Shown here piece after piece: positions 5,455 through 15,400 of a stretch of DNA of 55,747 bases (the first letter of the stretch is position 1; each line of letters begins with the position of its first letter). Made by a program: the position numbers and the translations under genes. The stretch is from Flavobacteriales bacterium TMED113 (GTDB taxonomy: Bacteria; Bacteroidota; Bacteroidia; Flavobacteriales; TMED113), in NCBI GenBank assembly GCA_002170235.1, contig NHFO01000009.1, forward strand, positions 1 through 55,747, in the 5' to 3' direction. The notes under the pieces were generated by a model. It saw nothing but the letters and a program-made list of their open reading frames with translations. It searched no databases and was not told where the DNA came from.

Positions 5455-8400
5455 AAGTTTTCCCAATCCCATAGGAGGACCTGGGTTTAAGCAAACGTAT
5501 AAGCGTCCTGCTAGTAGTAAGTATCGTTCTAATGCAAACCATAGCGGACCTGGGACAGATTATCAGATAACATTTAATAATAGTGGAGCAGGGAGTAATC
5601 CCTTAGGAGAGGATATAGTCCATTACATAGGAGCAAATGCTACACGTAACTGTGTAGACTACTGTGACTTTAGAAGAAGTCCTATACACCGTTGGTTTCG
5701 CCCTAGTAAGAGAGACCACAAGTATAGTGATGACGGAGGTCTAATTAAACTAGACTTCGGTAATGAGAATGAATCATGGCAATCAGTAGTAGAAGGATAT
5801 AACGCAGAGCCACGTAGTGGTAAACCTGTCTTCTGGACAATGGAGAAACAGGTTACTAATACTCAACCACTCAATCTATATTACTCTTACTGGCCTGATG
5901 ATACTATGCTTACAGTGGGTAGTGCCACTCCGTCAGCAGTAGGAGAGGGTAGAAACCAATATAAACTAATAAGGACAATAGGATATGTTTTTACATCAGA
6001 GTCAGATGCTAATACATTTAAAGACCCTAACGAGAATGTAGCAGCAATCTACCATTACAAGTATCAGAATCCTGATGGAGTGACTTATGGAGAGGATATA
6101 GACAACTTCTATACTATCGACCCTGCTAGAGAAGTCAACCTACAAGGTGGGCCCATTGCTCCTGCAAGAGCATTTGACGAAGAGTATGTGTATCAGGGCA
6201 TCATAGGGTATTGTTTTACTAAGGATAGTCCAGTTGCACCAGTAGAAACTATCAATGATGGTAGTAATATAGGACCTACAGGTCAGTGTATTGATAAAAG
6301 TGGGTGGTATGCCTACGATGAAAACAATACAGGTAGCGGAAGATACTCTGGAGGACCTGGATATAGTCTTAATAACTACAGAATGTTTGACCCAGTGGGT
6401 TATGCAGGAGGAAATGGAGCAAATCCAGCTACACCTGGGCTAGCAGGATGGGGAAATGGCACGGATGGAGTAGAAATACTTAGTGCAGATGCTAACTTTG
6501 AGTGGTTTTACGGACTAAATGGTGCAACGAAGGCTGCGGTACCGCGTTACTTAGGATTTGAAGACTCCTATGACACACAATTCATGTATTATTTGTATGA
6601 CACGTCATATCCTTGGAATGGTCCTGTCTTCTCATGTCAGTATGTACTCAATGATGCACCTTGTTGTGATGCTGATGATGACCCATGCATCCCTAATCTG
6701 TCATTTCACTCACATTTTTACGAAATACGTCAAGATTCATGGCAAACTAACGAAACACGTATCAAAATTAACGATGGAGACGAGGATACTAACGCATGTT
6801 TCTTTGAAATAGACACAAAAACGAAGAGAATACTGTTTAGATACACCTCTAACAACGGAAACTTCTTCTCAAGGGGTCAAAAACTCAATGGATGGGACTT
6901 AGCTGCTGTTTATTACTTCGGAGATGAGCTAAAATGTGGTATGATGGAGCTAACTGGTAACGGAAATGACTTTTCTTACGGCTCAACCATCACTTCTGAG
7001 ACAGGAGCAACCGCATTAGTGCTTGCAGGGCGCGGAATTCCCAACAAAGCTGCCTTTTGTGGGGTGTATGAGTTCCCAAAACGCATATCTTACTACAAAG
7101 TGGAGATAGACCCTAACGCATTGATACCTCATCGCACACTAGATGAGGCAAAATTGAAGGCAGTAGTCAATAATAAGGGGGAAATCACTAAAATTAAGAT
7201 TATAAATGGCGGAATAGGTTACAAAGACCCTATTATAAAGGTGATAGACCCGCGTGTCATGGATGATTTCTCCGCATCTGACACTTCTAAGTTTGTAAAG
7301 AAGTGGTCACCTAAGATGAATCCCGATTTTCAGAAGGCAATTCCCGCACCATCGTCAAAAGATGAGAATCAAGAGCACATTGAAAACACATATACCGTAT
7401 TTGACATCAAAGACAGGAAGAAAAAGGGTACAAGTAAGAATAAAGAGAAGGCAGTATTCCGCGAAGCAGTGTTAGAAATCCAAAGAGTCGACTCATATGG
7501 GTCTATTAAGTCAATTCGCATCGTAGATGGTGGGTCTGGATACAATCAAGTTAACTTACCAGAGGTTATGGTGACTGACCCAGAGAGTATGAAGTTTACA
7601 TCACCCCCTGTAGACGATGGTGACGTCACTATTGATGCAATGGGGAAGGAAATGGCAGAGGCATTCAGTGCTGTAGGTGACTATGCGCCTTCTATTGCTT
7701 CCGAAGACACTGAAAATAGGTCTTTTACAACTCAGCTATTAGGTGATATTACTAGAGGTAAGGAAGTATCAGTCCCAGACAGTTACATTCGCGTTGCAGA
7801 GCAGACACAGGACGAGACTAGGCACTGTTTTAACATCAAACAGGACTGTATTGAAATAGATGCAAGGGGTAATGTATCCTCCGCACTCCCAGATGAGGAA
7901 ACATTCCAGTATGTGAGTCAGATATCCCCAGGTGTTGCTAAGTTTGAGAAGGATATTATGCCTGGGATATACTCTACTGGTCAAGCGGTAGACAAATATA
8001 ACGATGACTCATCACATGTATACGGTGCATTCGGTAAAAAGAATTGTATAACAACTGGTCAACCTAAGTTATACAATATATCAAGGTGGTTTGATATGCC
8101 TTGCGCATACTTAGATGTTGGACAAGAGGAAAACTTAACTAACAACCTACCCAACATCACTAAAGTGAGGAGAGGTGGTAGTAGGACTGCCAGTGATAAT
8201 GAAAAAGCGTATGGATATCTACCATATAAGTATTGCGCATCGGAAGAGGAGTCTGCATCATATAGAGTATCATTAGAAATTAAGGGTAAGACCATTGGTG
8301 CGCAGGGTGAAGCGTTTATGAATTTCTTTAAGAAGCAAACTAAACCTGTGCTTGCGCCAAGACGTGTAGTCCCAAAGAGTAACGCAAGCGGAAATGCGAA

Positions 8401-9088
8401 AGTATGGAATTGTAATGATGGCACAGTAGATGGACGTTGCTACCGTGACCCTAGTAACTCTGCAAATATTATATTCATCCCTATAGGTGGAGATGAGAAT
8501 ACATATGATTACAATACTGGTGTTGGTTTAAATGAGGTGCAGCAGTTACAACTATGGATGGGTAGTAATGTGTCAGGCACAACTTCCACTAATTACAATT
8601 ATGGTGGTGGAAATTCTATATCATACAACGCAATGAATGTAAACTGCGGCTCATACCCAGGTGCAGAGTGTTGGGATACGTATACTCGCGGAAGCGGTAA
8701 CACTACAGGACCTCTAGATGTGTATTGTGGATATGATGGAAGCGGAAATAAACTTGCAGGACAAAGATGGTGGGAGATAACTGCGTTTGGTCGCACTAAT
8801 CCTTGGTGCACAGGTTGCACAGGTGGTGGTGGGACTGGTGTTGGACTAACATTTGTGAATGATGCGTCGATTGCAATCAACCCTCAGCGTGTGGATGAAA
8901 ACAATAATATGCGTTTAGGACCATATGATGGTAAAATGACTGTAAGAAACTATTTGACTGGTAGTACTGTTGCACTAGGAAGGGCAATGAATAATACAGG
9001 TAATCCATTCTTTGATGAGTGTAGTCAAGAAGTGCCTACAGGACGACCATATAATGCAGGAAACGAACTTAACGGAGAATTCACTTAA
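5426..9088 (+). CDS. large virion structural protein next to PAAR-like tip (1220 aa)
   Basis: This 1220-aa protein has no membrane segment. The N-terminal half is Gly/Tyr/Asn-rich beta-type sequence with a clustered cysteine motif CCDADDDPC near residue 415. The middle (about 570-720) has two GSGY-type units (NGGIGYKDPIIKVIDP and DGGSGYNQVNLPEVMVTDP) separated by a lysine-rich linker (KDRKKKGTSKNKEK). The C-terminal third is Cys/Gly/Asn/Tyr-rich, ending with CTGCTGGGGTG and a polar tail. The GSGY units are shared with the giant protein, the 38016 protein and gp8 of this phage. Position before a PAAR-like gene and before gp25/gp6 suggests a tail-tip or baseplate-hub component. I recall similar unnamed virion proteins in cyanomyoviruses. 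Its precise role is unknown. Confidence 0.65.
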   Translation: MATYIQETGRSFPNPIGGPGFKQTYKRPASSKYRSNANHSGPGTDYQITFNNSGAGSNPLGEDIVHYIGANATRNCVDYCDFRRSPIHRWFRPSKRDHKYSDDGGLIKLDFGNENESWQSVVEGYNAEPRSGKPVFWTMEKQVTNTQPLNLYYSYWPDDTMLTVGSATPSAVGEGRNQYKLIRTIGYVFTSESDANTFKDPNENVAAIYHYKYQNPDGVTYGEDIDNFYTIDPAREVNLQGGPIAPARAFDEEYVYQGIIGYCFTKDSPVAPVETINDGSNIGPTGQCIDKSGWYAYDENNTGSGRYSGGPGYSLNNYRMFDPVGYAGGNGANPATPGLAGWGNGTDGVEILSADANFEWFYGLNGATKAAVPRYLGFEDSYDTQFMYYLYDTSYPWNGPVFSCQYVLNDAPCCDADDDPCIPNLSFHSHFYEIRQDSWQTNETRIKINDGDEDTNACFFEIDTKTKRILFRYTSNNGNFFSRGQKLNGWDLAAVYYFGDELKCGMMELTGNGNDFSYGSTITSETGATALVLAGRGIPNKAAFCGVYEFPKRISYYKVEIDPNALIPHRTLDEAKLKAVVNNKGEITKIKIINGGIGYKDPIIKVIDPRVMDDFSASDTSKFVKKWSPKMNPDFQKAIPAPSSKDENQEHIENTYTVFDIKDRKKKGTSKNKEKAVFREAVLEIQRVDSYGSIKSIRIVDGGSGYNQVNLPEVMVTDPESMKFTSPPVDDGDVTIDAMGKEMAEAFSAVGDYAPSIASEDTENRSFTTQLLGDITRGKEVSVPDSYIRVAEQTQDETRHCFNIKQDCIEIDARGNVSSALPDEETFQYVSQISPGVAKFEKDIMPGIYSTGQAVDKYNDDSSHVYGAFGKKNCITTGQPKLYNISRWFDMPCAYLDVGQEENLTNNLPNITKVRRGGSRTASDNEKAYGYLPYKYCASEEESASYRVSLEIKGKTIGAQGEAFMNFFKKQTKPVLAPRRVVPKSNASGNAKVWNCNDGTVDGRCYRDPSNSANIIFIPIGGDENTYDYNTGVGLNEVQQLQLWMGSNVSGTTSTNYNYGGGNSISYNAMNVNCGSYPGAECWDTYTRGSGNTTGPLDVYCGYDGSGNKLAGQRWWEITAFGRTNPWCTGCTGGGGTGVGLTFVNDASIAINPQRVDENNNMRLGPYDGKMTVRNYLTGSTVALGRAMNNTGNPFFDECSQEVPTGRPYNAGNELNGEFT

Positions 9089-9090
9089 TA

Positions 9091-9624
9091 ATGGCATTTG
9101 GATTTCTAAAACCTGTCACATCATTGAATGGATTACCTTGCACTGGTCATGGTCTCTGTTTACCCTCCACTGTACACTCAGTACAGTCTTGCGGTAGTCC
9201 ACCAATACCTTATACTATAGTAATTAAGAATAAGACTTGTTGGTGGCCACCTACACCACTGATACCTACTTTCCCTATTACGCCAGATCGCGCAATGGTG
9301 CAAGTAAACAGAATCCCTGTTATGGTATTTGGTGATACATTCACCTTGCACATTGCCACATGTACGAATATAATAATCTATATGTGTCCGTGTGGCAAAT
9401 CAGTGTGTCCAATTCCAACTCCTATCCCCTGTAGTAACCTAACTATAGAAGATAATGGTGGAGTTGGTCACATTAGAGTCTGTAATGCAACAACGCTTAC
9501 AGTCTTTGCACATAAACGTCCACTGGCACGTATCCTAGACCCTCTAGGAGTCGGAGTACCTGGATTTTCTTATCCTTGTTACTCTATGATTGCATTTGGA
9601 CACCCAACTGTGTTAGCATCTTAG
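9091..9624 (+). CDS. probable PAAR-like tail-spike tip protein (177 aa)
   Basis: The layout resembles PAAR proteins, which cap the membrane-piercing spike: an N-terminal LPCTGHGLCLPSTVHS, then SCGSPP, then two strand motifs like the PAAR hairpin (VNRIPVMVFGDTFTLH and TTLTVFAHKRPLARILD, compare VFVNGKPVARVGD). It holds about nine cysteines and many prolines with very few charged residues, fitting a compact metal- or disulfide-stabilised cone. T4 has its PAAR protein gp5.4 (97 aa) just before gene 6; this gene is likewise two small genes away from gp25-gp6. It starts two bases after the previous stop. The alternative is an unrelated small Cys-rich virion protein. Confidence 0.55.
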   Translation: MAFGFLKPVTSLNGLPCTGHGLCLPSTVHSVQSCGSPPIPYTIVIKNKTCWWPPTPLIPTFPITPDRAMVQVNRIPVMVFGDTFTLHIATCTNIIIYMCPCGKSVCPIPTPIPCSNLTIEDNGGVGHIRVCNATTLTVFAHKRPLARILDPLGVGVPGFSYPCYSMIAFGHPTVLAS

Positions 9625-9641
9625 TAAATTAACCTTAAATT

Positions 9642-9788
9642 ATGGCAACTAAAACTGGAATGATGGGTACATCTTATAATACTGATGTAAGACCCAAGAA
9701 AACTCGTCAAGGACGAGGTCAACATACCAAATATTCGGCAACAAGTAGGAATAGCGCGAAAAAAAGATATAGAGGTCAAGGAAAATAG
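9642..9788 (+). CDS. small basic conserved cyanophage protein (48 aa)
   Basis: The ATG at 9642 encodes 48 aa starting MATKTGMMGTSYNTDVRPKK, continuing with many Lys/Arg/Gln/Gly and ending YRGQGK. I recall almost the same short sequence as a hypothetical protein in cyanomyoviruses. There is no hydrophobic segment, and the high positive charge suggests nucleic-acid or phosphate contact (inference). It lies directly before the late promoter at 9799. Confidence 0.65.
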   Translation: MATKTGMMGTSYNTDVRPKKTRQGRGQHTKYSATSRNSAKKRYRGQGK

Positions 9789-9798
9789 TCGGAAAACC

Positions 9799-9807
9799 CT
9801 ATAAATA
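9799..9807 (+). promoter_or_regulatory. T4-type late promoter (CTATAAATA)
   Basis: CTATAAATA at 9799-9807 matches the late promoter motif of T4-like phages, read by host RNA polymerase with phage gp55 and the sliding clamp. It lies 150 bases before gp25 in the gap after the 48-aa gene, exactly where a late baseplate operon would start. Confidence 0.7.
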
Positions 9808-9861
9808 GATTATAGCGATAGTAACCGCCTGTAAAAGTTCTTGTTCATACCCAGGAATAAC

Positions 9862-10017
9862 ATGGTGATTAGAGTAGACAGAGCAGAATGGTTTATCGCT
9901 GAGGGTAAAACGTTAATAACCGACTACCCAAGTGATAAATATTCCAAAAAAGGATGTAAATGCCGAGTTACAAATTCAGAGCAGAAAAATACGTCAGTAG
10001 AGGGTTCAAGGACTTAG
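9862..10017 (+). CDS. possible small protein overlapping gp25 (51 aa)
   Basis: ATG 9862 has AGGA about five bases upstream. The frame encodes 51 aa (start MVIRVDRAEWFIAEGKTLIT) and runs 58 bases into gp25 in another frame before TAG at 10015. It contains a CxC pair (KKGCKCR). The first 30 residues look protein-like; the tail is dictated by the gp25 overlap. It is the first frame after the late promoter. Evidence is moderate. Confidence 0.4.
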   Translation: MVIRVDRAEWFIAEGKTLITDYPSDKYSKKGCKCRVTNSEQKNTSVEGSRT

Positions 10018-10373
10018 CAATTTCGTTAAATGCTAACCCTTCTACTAAAGATTTTGGTGCTGTGAAGAATGAGAGAGCAATTTCTCAATCTGTAAGGAAT
10101 CTTTTACTGACTATGTTTGGCGAAAGACCATTTCAACCTGAGATTGGGTCTAGAGTCAGAAAACTTTTATTTGAGCAATGGGATGTCTTTGCTGCTGATG
10201 CTATTCGTACAGAGATATTCAATACAATGGAAAGACTAGAGCCTCGTATTGAAGTGACAGAGGTTAAAGTTGATGATTCACCAGATAATAATGCTGTTGA
10301 TATATCAATGGATTATATTATTGTTGGACAAGAGTTAGTCCAAAACGTAGAATTCCTATTAGAGAAGACGTAA
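9960..10373 (+). CDS. 25: baseplate wedge subunit gp25 (137 aa)
   Basis: This is a homologue of T4 gp25 (132 aa; GPW/gp25 family), the small wedge protein that joins gp6 to gp53 and helps start sheath assembly. Diagnostic stretches are AISQSVRNLLLTMFGERPFQ followed by PEIGS, and the conserved LEPRIEV that carries the EPR motif. An AAGGA ribosome site lies six bases before ATG 9960. The gp6 gene follows after one base, so they are co-translated. The length is normal. Confidence 0.92.
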   Translation: MPSYKFRAEKYVSRGFKDLAISLNANPSTKDFGAVKNERAISQSVRNLLLTMFGERPFQPEIGSRVRKLLFEQWDVFAADAIRTEIFNTMERLEPRIEVTEVKVDDSPDNNAVDISMDYIIVGQELVQNVEFLLEKT

Positions 10374-10374
10374 C

Positions 10375-12468
10375 ATGCCTGCTATACCGTCACAATTAAC
10401 TTCTCTAGATTTCTTTGAGATAAAAGAATCAATCAGGTCTTACCTAAGAACTAGGAAAGAATTTACTGATTATGATTTTGAAGGTAGTGCTGCCTCATAT
10501 CTTATTGATATTCTAGCTTACAATACTTACTACACTGCTTTTAATGCTAACATGGCATTGAATGAAGCGTTCTTAGAATCTGCAACTGTAAGAGATAATA
10601 TTGTAAGAATTGCTAAACAATTAAATTACACTCCTCGCTCAATTAAAGCACCGAAGGCATGTGTCCATATTAAGGTGCAAACTACTACAGCATTAAATGG
10701 CACTACATTCCCTGAGTTTTGCATATTAAGTAAAGGAGATGTATTTGTCGCTGATAACGCATTAGACACATTTACGTTTACTTTGACTAGAGATATTCAA
10801 GTCCCAGTAAATACAGGCACAGGTATTGCAGACTTTTCTAACGTTGTCATATATCAAGGGAATTTATTAACATATAATTATACAGTTGACTACACTAAGA
10901 ATCAGGAATTTGTAATTCCTGCAGAAAGTGTTGATACTGAATTGTTAACTGTAGATATTTCACCAAATGCTCAGTCTAGTGAAACTGATACTTACAATCT
11001 AGCAGGAAACGTAACAGGACTTGATGAAAACTCTCGTGTTTACTATCTGGAAGAGACTGATGACCAAAGATATAAGGTTATCTTCGGTGATGGTATAATC
11101 GGACGTCGTTTAATTGATGGTGAATACATCACTATGAGTTATGTCACCACTTTTGGTGTCGAAGCAAACGGTGCTGACAACTTTGCATTCATAGGACAGA
11201 TAAGAGACTCTGATGGTCGTGTGATACCTCCACAGAATATCTCCACAATGACAATGGAGAAGGGTCAGCAAGGTGAAGACCAAGAATCATCATTAAGTAT
11301 TAAGTTTAGAGCACCTAGAGCATATGCAACTCAAAACCGTGCTGTAACAGAATCTGACTATGAGCACATTGTCACTGAAATATACCCACAGGCAGCGTCT
11401 GTAACCGCCTACGGTGGCGAGAAACTATCTCCACCTGTATATGGTAAGGTATACGTTGCAATTAGACCAAAAACAGGAAATAAACTGAATGAGTCTACAA
11501 AAGCAAAAATTGAAAAAGATTTAAGGAAGTATGCAGTTGCATCTATCCAACCTGAGGTCATTGACCCAACCAGTTTTTACATTATTCCAAAAGTTTACGT
11601 TTATTACAACGCAAATGGCACTGCACTTACTGGAAGTCAGTTAGGTACTAAAATTTTACAGTCAATCGACGAATATAACAGAAGCGGACAGACTGACAGA
11701 TTTAATAATCGAGTTGAGGGGTCAAAATTCGGTGCAATGGTCGATAATAGTGATACATCAATTTCTGGTAACGTTACACAACTTACATTGGGTCAAAATA
11801 TTGATAAATTCACATTTGGTAACGTATTTACACAATGTTTAAATTTTGGTAACCCACTTTATGACCCAAGTAGCTTTGCAGGAGACCCAGAAGGCAATGG
11901 AAGCAATTTAGGTGAAAAATGTAAACCTAATTTCTCTGTTGTTAAGTCTGGCACATTCTATGCAACTGATTATACTGAAGAATTGGTTAATTTGACTACT
12001 GGGACAACTACTACTGCTTCTACAACAAGCACAGTCTTCTCTACCGACGACACAACACAAGTTTTAGTGCCTGTAAACATCAGAGACGATGGAATGGGCA
12101 ATCTTATGTTGGTTACTACTAGAGATGAGACAGAAGTTGTCTTAAATGCTGCTGTAGGCACTGTAAACTATGGAAGTGGAGAAGTTTGTGTAGGTCCTAT
12201 TGCTATTCAGCAAACACCTGACGGTACAGAGCAACTTCCAATCTCTGTTATGCCAATATCTCCAACTATTGAGATTCCCCCAGGTGTAGACCCAACTTTC
12301 TTTAACCCAGTAGTCAATCCTATAGATTATAACACTCAGAGTTTGCCGATTGCGTCTTTTGACCCTAACAATTTCTCTGGTTATAACTTAGGTGACACAA
12401 GTGGTCTAAATATCATTGACTACCCCTCCGATACCTTTACGTATCCCGTAGATACCTCTTGTTTCTAG
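10375..12468 (+). CDS. 6: baseplate wedge subunit gp6 (697 aa)
   Basis: This corresponds to T4 gp6 (660 aa), the wedge protein whose ring forms the backbone of the baseplate inner disc. The N-terminal SLDFFEIKESIRSYLRTRKE, FTDYDFEGSAASYLIDILAY and FNANMALNEAFLESATVRDN are typical. The central FRAPRAYATQNRAVTESDYE and the RPKTGNKL segment belong to the Baseplate_J-like core. The C-terminal 150 residues are Thr/Pro/Asp-rich and variable. It lies directly behind gp25 and six bases before the giant gene. Confident by sequence pattern and order. Confidence 0.92.
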   Translation: MPAIPSQLTSLDFFEIKESIRSYLRTRKEFTDYDFEGSAASYLIDILAYNTYYTAFNANMALNEAFLESATVRDNIVRIAKQLNYTPRSIKAPKACVHIKVQTTTALNGTTFPEFCILSKGDVFVADNALDTFTFTLTRDIQVPVNTGTGIADFSNVVIYQGNLLTYNYTVDYTKNQEFVIPAESVDTELLTVDISPNAQSSETDTYNLAGNVTGLDENSRVYYLEETDDQRYKVIFGDGIIGRRLIDGEYITMSYVTTFGVEANGADNFAFIGQIRDSDGRVIPPQNISTMTMEKGQQGEDQESSLSIKFRAPRAYATQNRAVTESDYEHIVTEIYPQAASVTAYGGEKLSPPVYGKVYVAIRPKTGNKLNESTKAKIEKDLRKYAVASIQPEVIDPTSFYIIPKVYVYYNANGTALTGSQLGTKILQSIDEYNRSGQTDRFNNRVEGSKFGAMVDNSDTSISGNVTQLTLGQNIDKFTFGNVFTQCLNFGNPLYDPSSFAGDPEGNGSNLGEKCKPNFSVVKSGTFYATDYTEELVNLTTGTTTTASTTSTVFSTDDTTQVLVPVNIRDDGMGNLMLVTTRDETEVVLNAAVGTVNYGSGEVCVGPIAIQQTPDGTEQLPISVMPISPTIEIPPGVDPTFFNPVVNPIDYNTQSLPIASFDPNNFSGYNLGDTSGLNIIDYPSDTFTYPVDTSCF

Positions 12469-12474
12469 GTAATA

Positions 12475-15400
12475 ATGCAGACTAAGAATATCAACGTATC
12501 AGATAGAGTTGAAAATCAACTTCCTGAGTTTATTAGGCAGGAAGATAGACAACTTGTTAATTTTCTTTTTGAGTATTACAAATCTCAAGAGAAAACAGGA
12601 CGTCCTTATGACATTCTGAATAATCTGTTAAATTATCTCAATCTTGATAACTACAACTCTAAAACGTTGTCAAGTTCTACATTATTGCTTAGTGAAATTA
12701 GCACTATTGATACAAAGATAGAAATAGAGAGTATTGATGGATTTGTCGAGAAAAATGGCTCGATAATGATTGATAATGAGGTTATCTACTACGAGTCTGT
12801 GACTCGAGGACCTGATGCCATCATTACCCCAGGTGTATCGTATCCACAATTTAATAAAAAGAAACAACAACTAGAAAATCCATTTCTTCTGTTTGATGGT
12901 GTAAGAAGAGAGTTTCCTTTATCATTTTTAGGCACTCCTGTAGCACCTCCTAGTGCACAACACCTAATAGTCATAACATACAACGATATGTTGACTCCTG
13001 ATGTTGATTATACAATCAATGGTAGTAATTTAGTATTTACAGTAGCACCTAGAGCAAGAAGTGGTGCAGACGACTCAGAATTTACTCAAGTTACATATTT
13101 GGTCGGTTATGCAGACCAACCTATTATAACATTAGACGATGTTAGCTATACAGAGTGGCAAGGCACAAAAAATTATCCATTACGTGTAAATGATGTTGCA
13201 TATAGTCCAACATCTGACATTGGACTCGTAATTCAGAAAAATGGTAGATTACAACAACCATATGTTGATTATACTGTTTTTGAGACTACCGTAATCTTCA
13301 AAAATCCGATTGGAGCAGCAGACGAGATTGATATTAGGTCTGTTGAGTATATTGCTCCTGTTTTTGGTAGTGGTGCTTCTGCTGTTGTTGCTGTTAACGC
13401 TGCAGGGCAAGTTTCCAGAATTATTCCTAAAACAGGTGGTGAGAAGTATCGTTTAGACTTCAACCCTAAAGTAATAATCACTTCTAACGATGGAAGTGGT
13501 GCTACTGTTAGGTCTTTGATTGGTGGTATTAAAAATATTAACTTAATTGATGGTGGACAAGGATATAACTCTTATAACCCTCCTATACCTGTTGTAGCAA
13601 CCCCTACAGACCCTAATGGCACTGCTGCAGTAGTTTCATTAACTGTAGATGATGAAACAGGCACGGTTGATAGTATTACTATAGATGACAGTGGTAGTGG
13701 TTATAGTTTTATCCCTTCAATCACATTTAAGAATCCATCAGGTGCTACAATCAGTCCCTGCACGATTGATAGTGAAGGAAGAGTAAATGTTGACAGCATT
13801 TCTGTATTAACAATGGGAAGTGGATATTCTAATCCACCAACTGTTTATATTGACCCTGCCCCTGCTGATGGTATCAATGCACAAGCACAGGCAAGAATAA
13901 ACCAAGATGGTCAAGTATATGAGATACAAATAACCAATAGAGGTAGAGGATATGTAACTGCACCTAGAGTTGCTATCATAGACCCTGTTGGTGCTCAAGT
14001 CCTCGATGTTACTGTTGCATCTGGGTCAGTTACCAACATTGAGATGTTGACAGGTGGTAGTGGTTACAATGATGCTCCATCTGTGTATATTGTTGACGAT
14101 AGAAAGGATGGATTTGGCGAACCTATCGGTGGTATTGGTGCAACTGCTGCAGCAACTATATTCAACGGTGAAATTACTGATATTAATATTACAAACTTTG
14201 GTAGTGGATATTCTACTGAGTTTCCTCCTAAAATCTTTATCGCTGAGCCAAAAGCAGCAAGAGCATCTTTAGATGTTGGATTTGATGAAGTTACTGGATA
14301 TGACGTAATAGAACCTGGAATAGGTTATTCACCTTCTGCCTTTTTAGAGTGCTCTAGAGGCGTTTCTGGTGCTGTTACATACGACAATTATCATAACGAA
14401 GTATATGCTAGTGAAGCAAACTTAAGACAGTCAAATCACCTTGCAGGAGCAGTTGTTGCTAATCTTGACAGTCTGTTTATCAAAGAAGTATTTGATAAGT
14501 TTAGAAGGCAATATTTACCTACTCTAGATATTGATTTTTCAAAAGTAGACCCTGTACAAGTTATTAAAAATATTAGTGACTTCTATATCTCAAAAGGTAC
14601 TGAATTAGCAACTCAATATTTGTTTAAAATTCTTTTTGGTGAGAATGTATCACTATTCTACCCAAGAGACGAAATCATCTCACCATCCAACGCTACATGG
14701 GTCGTAGACACTGTTTTACGTGCTGAGTTGATATCTGGTGACCCTGCTAACCTAATTGACTCCCAAGTAGTCCAATATGCTGATGCTGTTGACCTAAACA
14801 TCAAACAAGCAAACGCATTGATTGAAAACGTCATTACTATTATTGAAGGTACTGACACAATCTATGAATTAGCAATATCAGAAGAAACATTAGTAGGTCT
14901 CTTTAAGATTCCTTATAAAACGACTCTAGTTGAGCCTTTATCTACAGATGGGCAAATAATTACCGTTGACTCGACTATTGGATGGCCAGAAAGAAATGGT
15001 ACTATATTAATTAACGATGTAGAGCAAGTCCAGTATAAAGAGAAGTCACTTAACCAGTTTATAGAATGTACTCGTAGTAAAAACAATGTTGTAGAGGATT
15101 GGGATCCAGGTACAATTGTCCAATCCGATATCTTCGTATATACCAATTTTGGCACAGATACCGAGTGTAAGATGAGAATTCTTGGTATTGCTGAAGCAGG
15201 TACAACAATACTAAACGATACTGGGTCATACTATCTAAAAGGTGATAAATTAAAAGTTGCTAACTTAGGTGCGACTGATATTGACGAAAGATTAACTTCT
15301 TGGTTGTATAACGTTAAAAAACTTATTCAAGTTACTTCTGCTACCCCAGGTGGTGTTAATAATCAGACAGCAACTATAGTTTGCGATAATCCACATGGTT

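Noticed and set aside
9012-9197. A 61-codon + strand frame spanning the end of the 5426 gene and the PAAR-like gene
   Set aside because: It is out of frame with two supported genes and covers both of them; no ribosome site.
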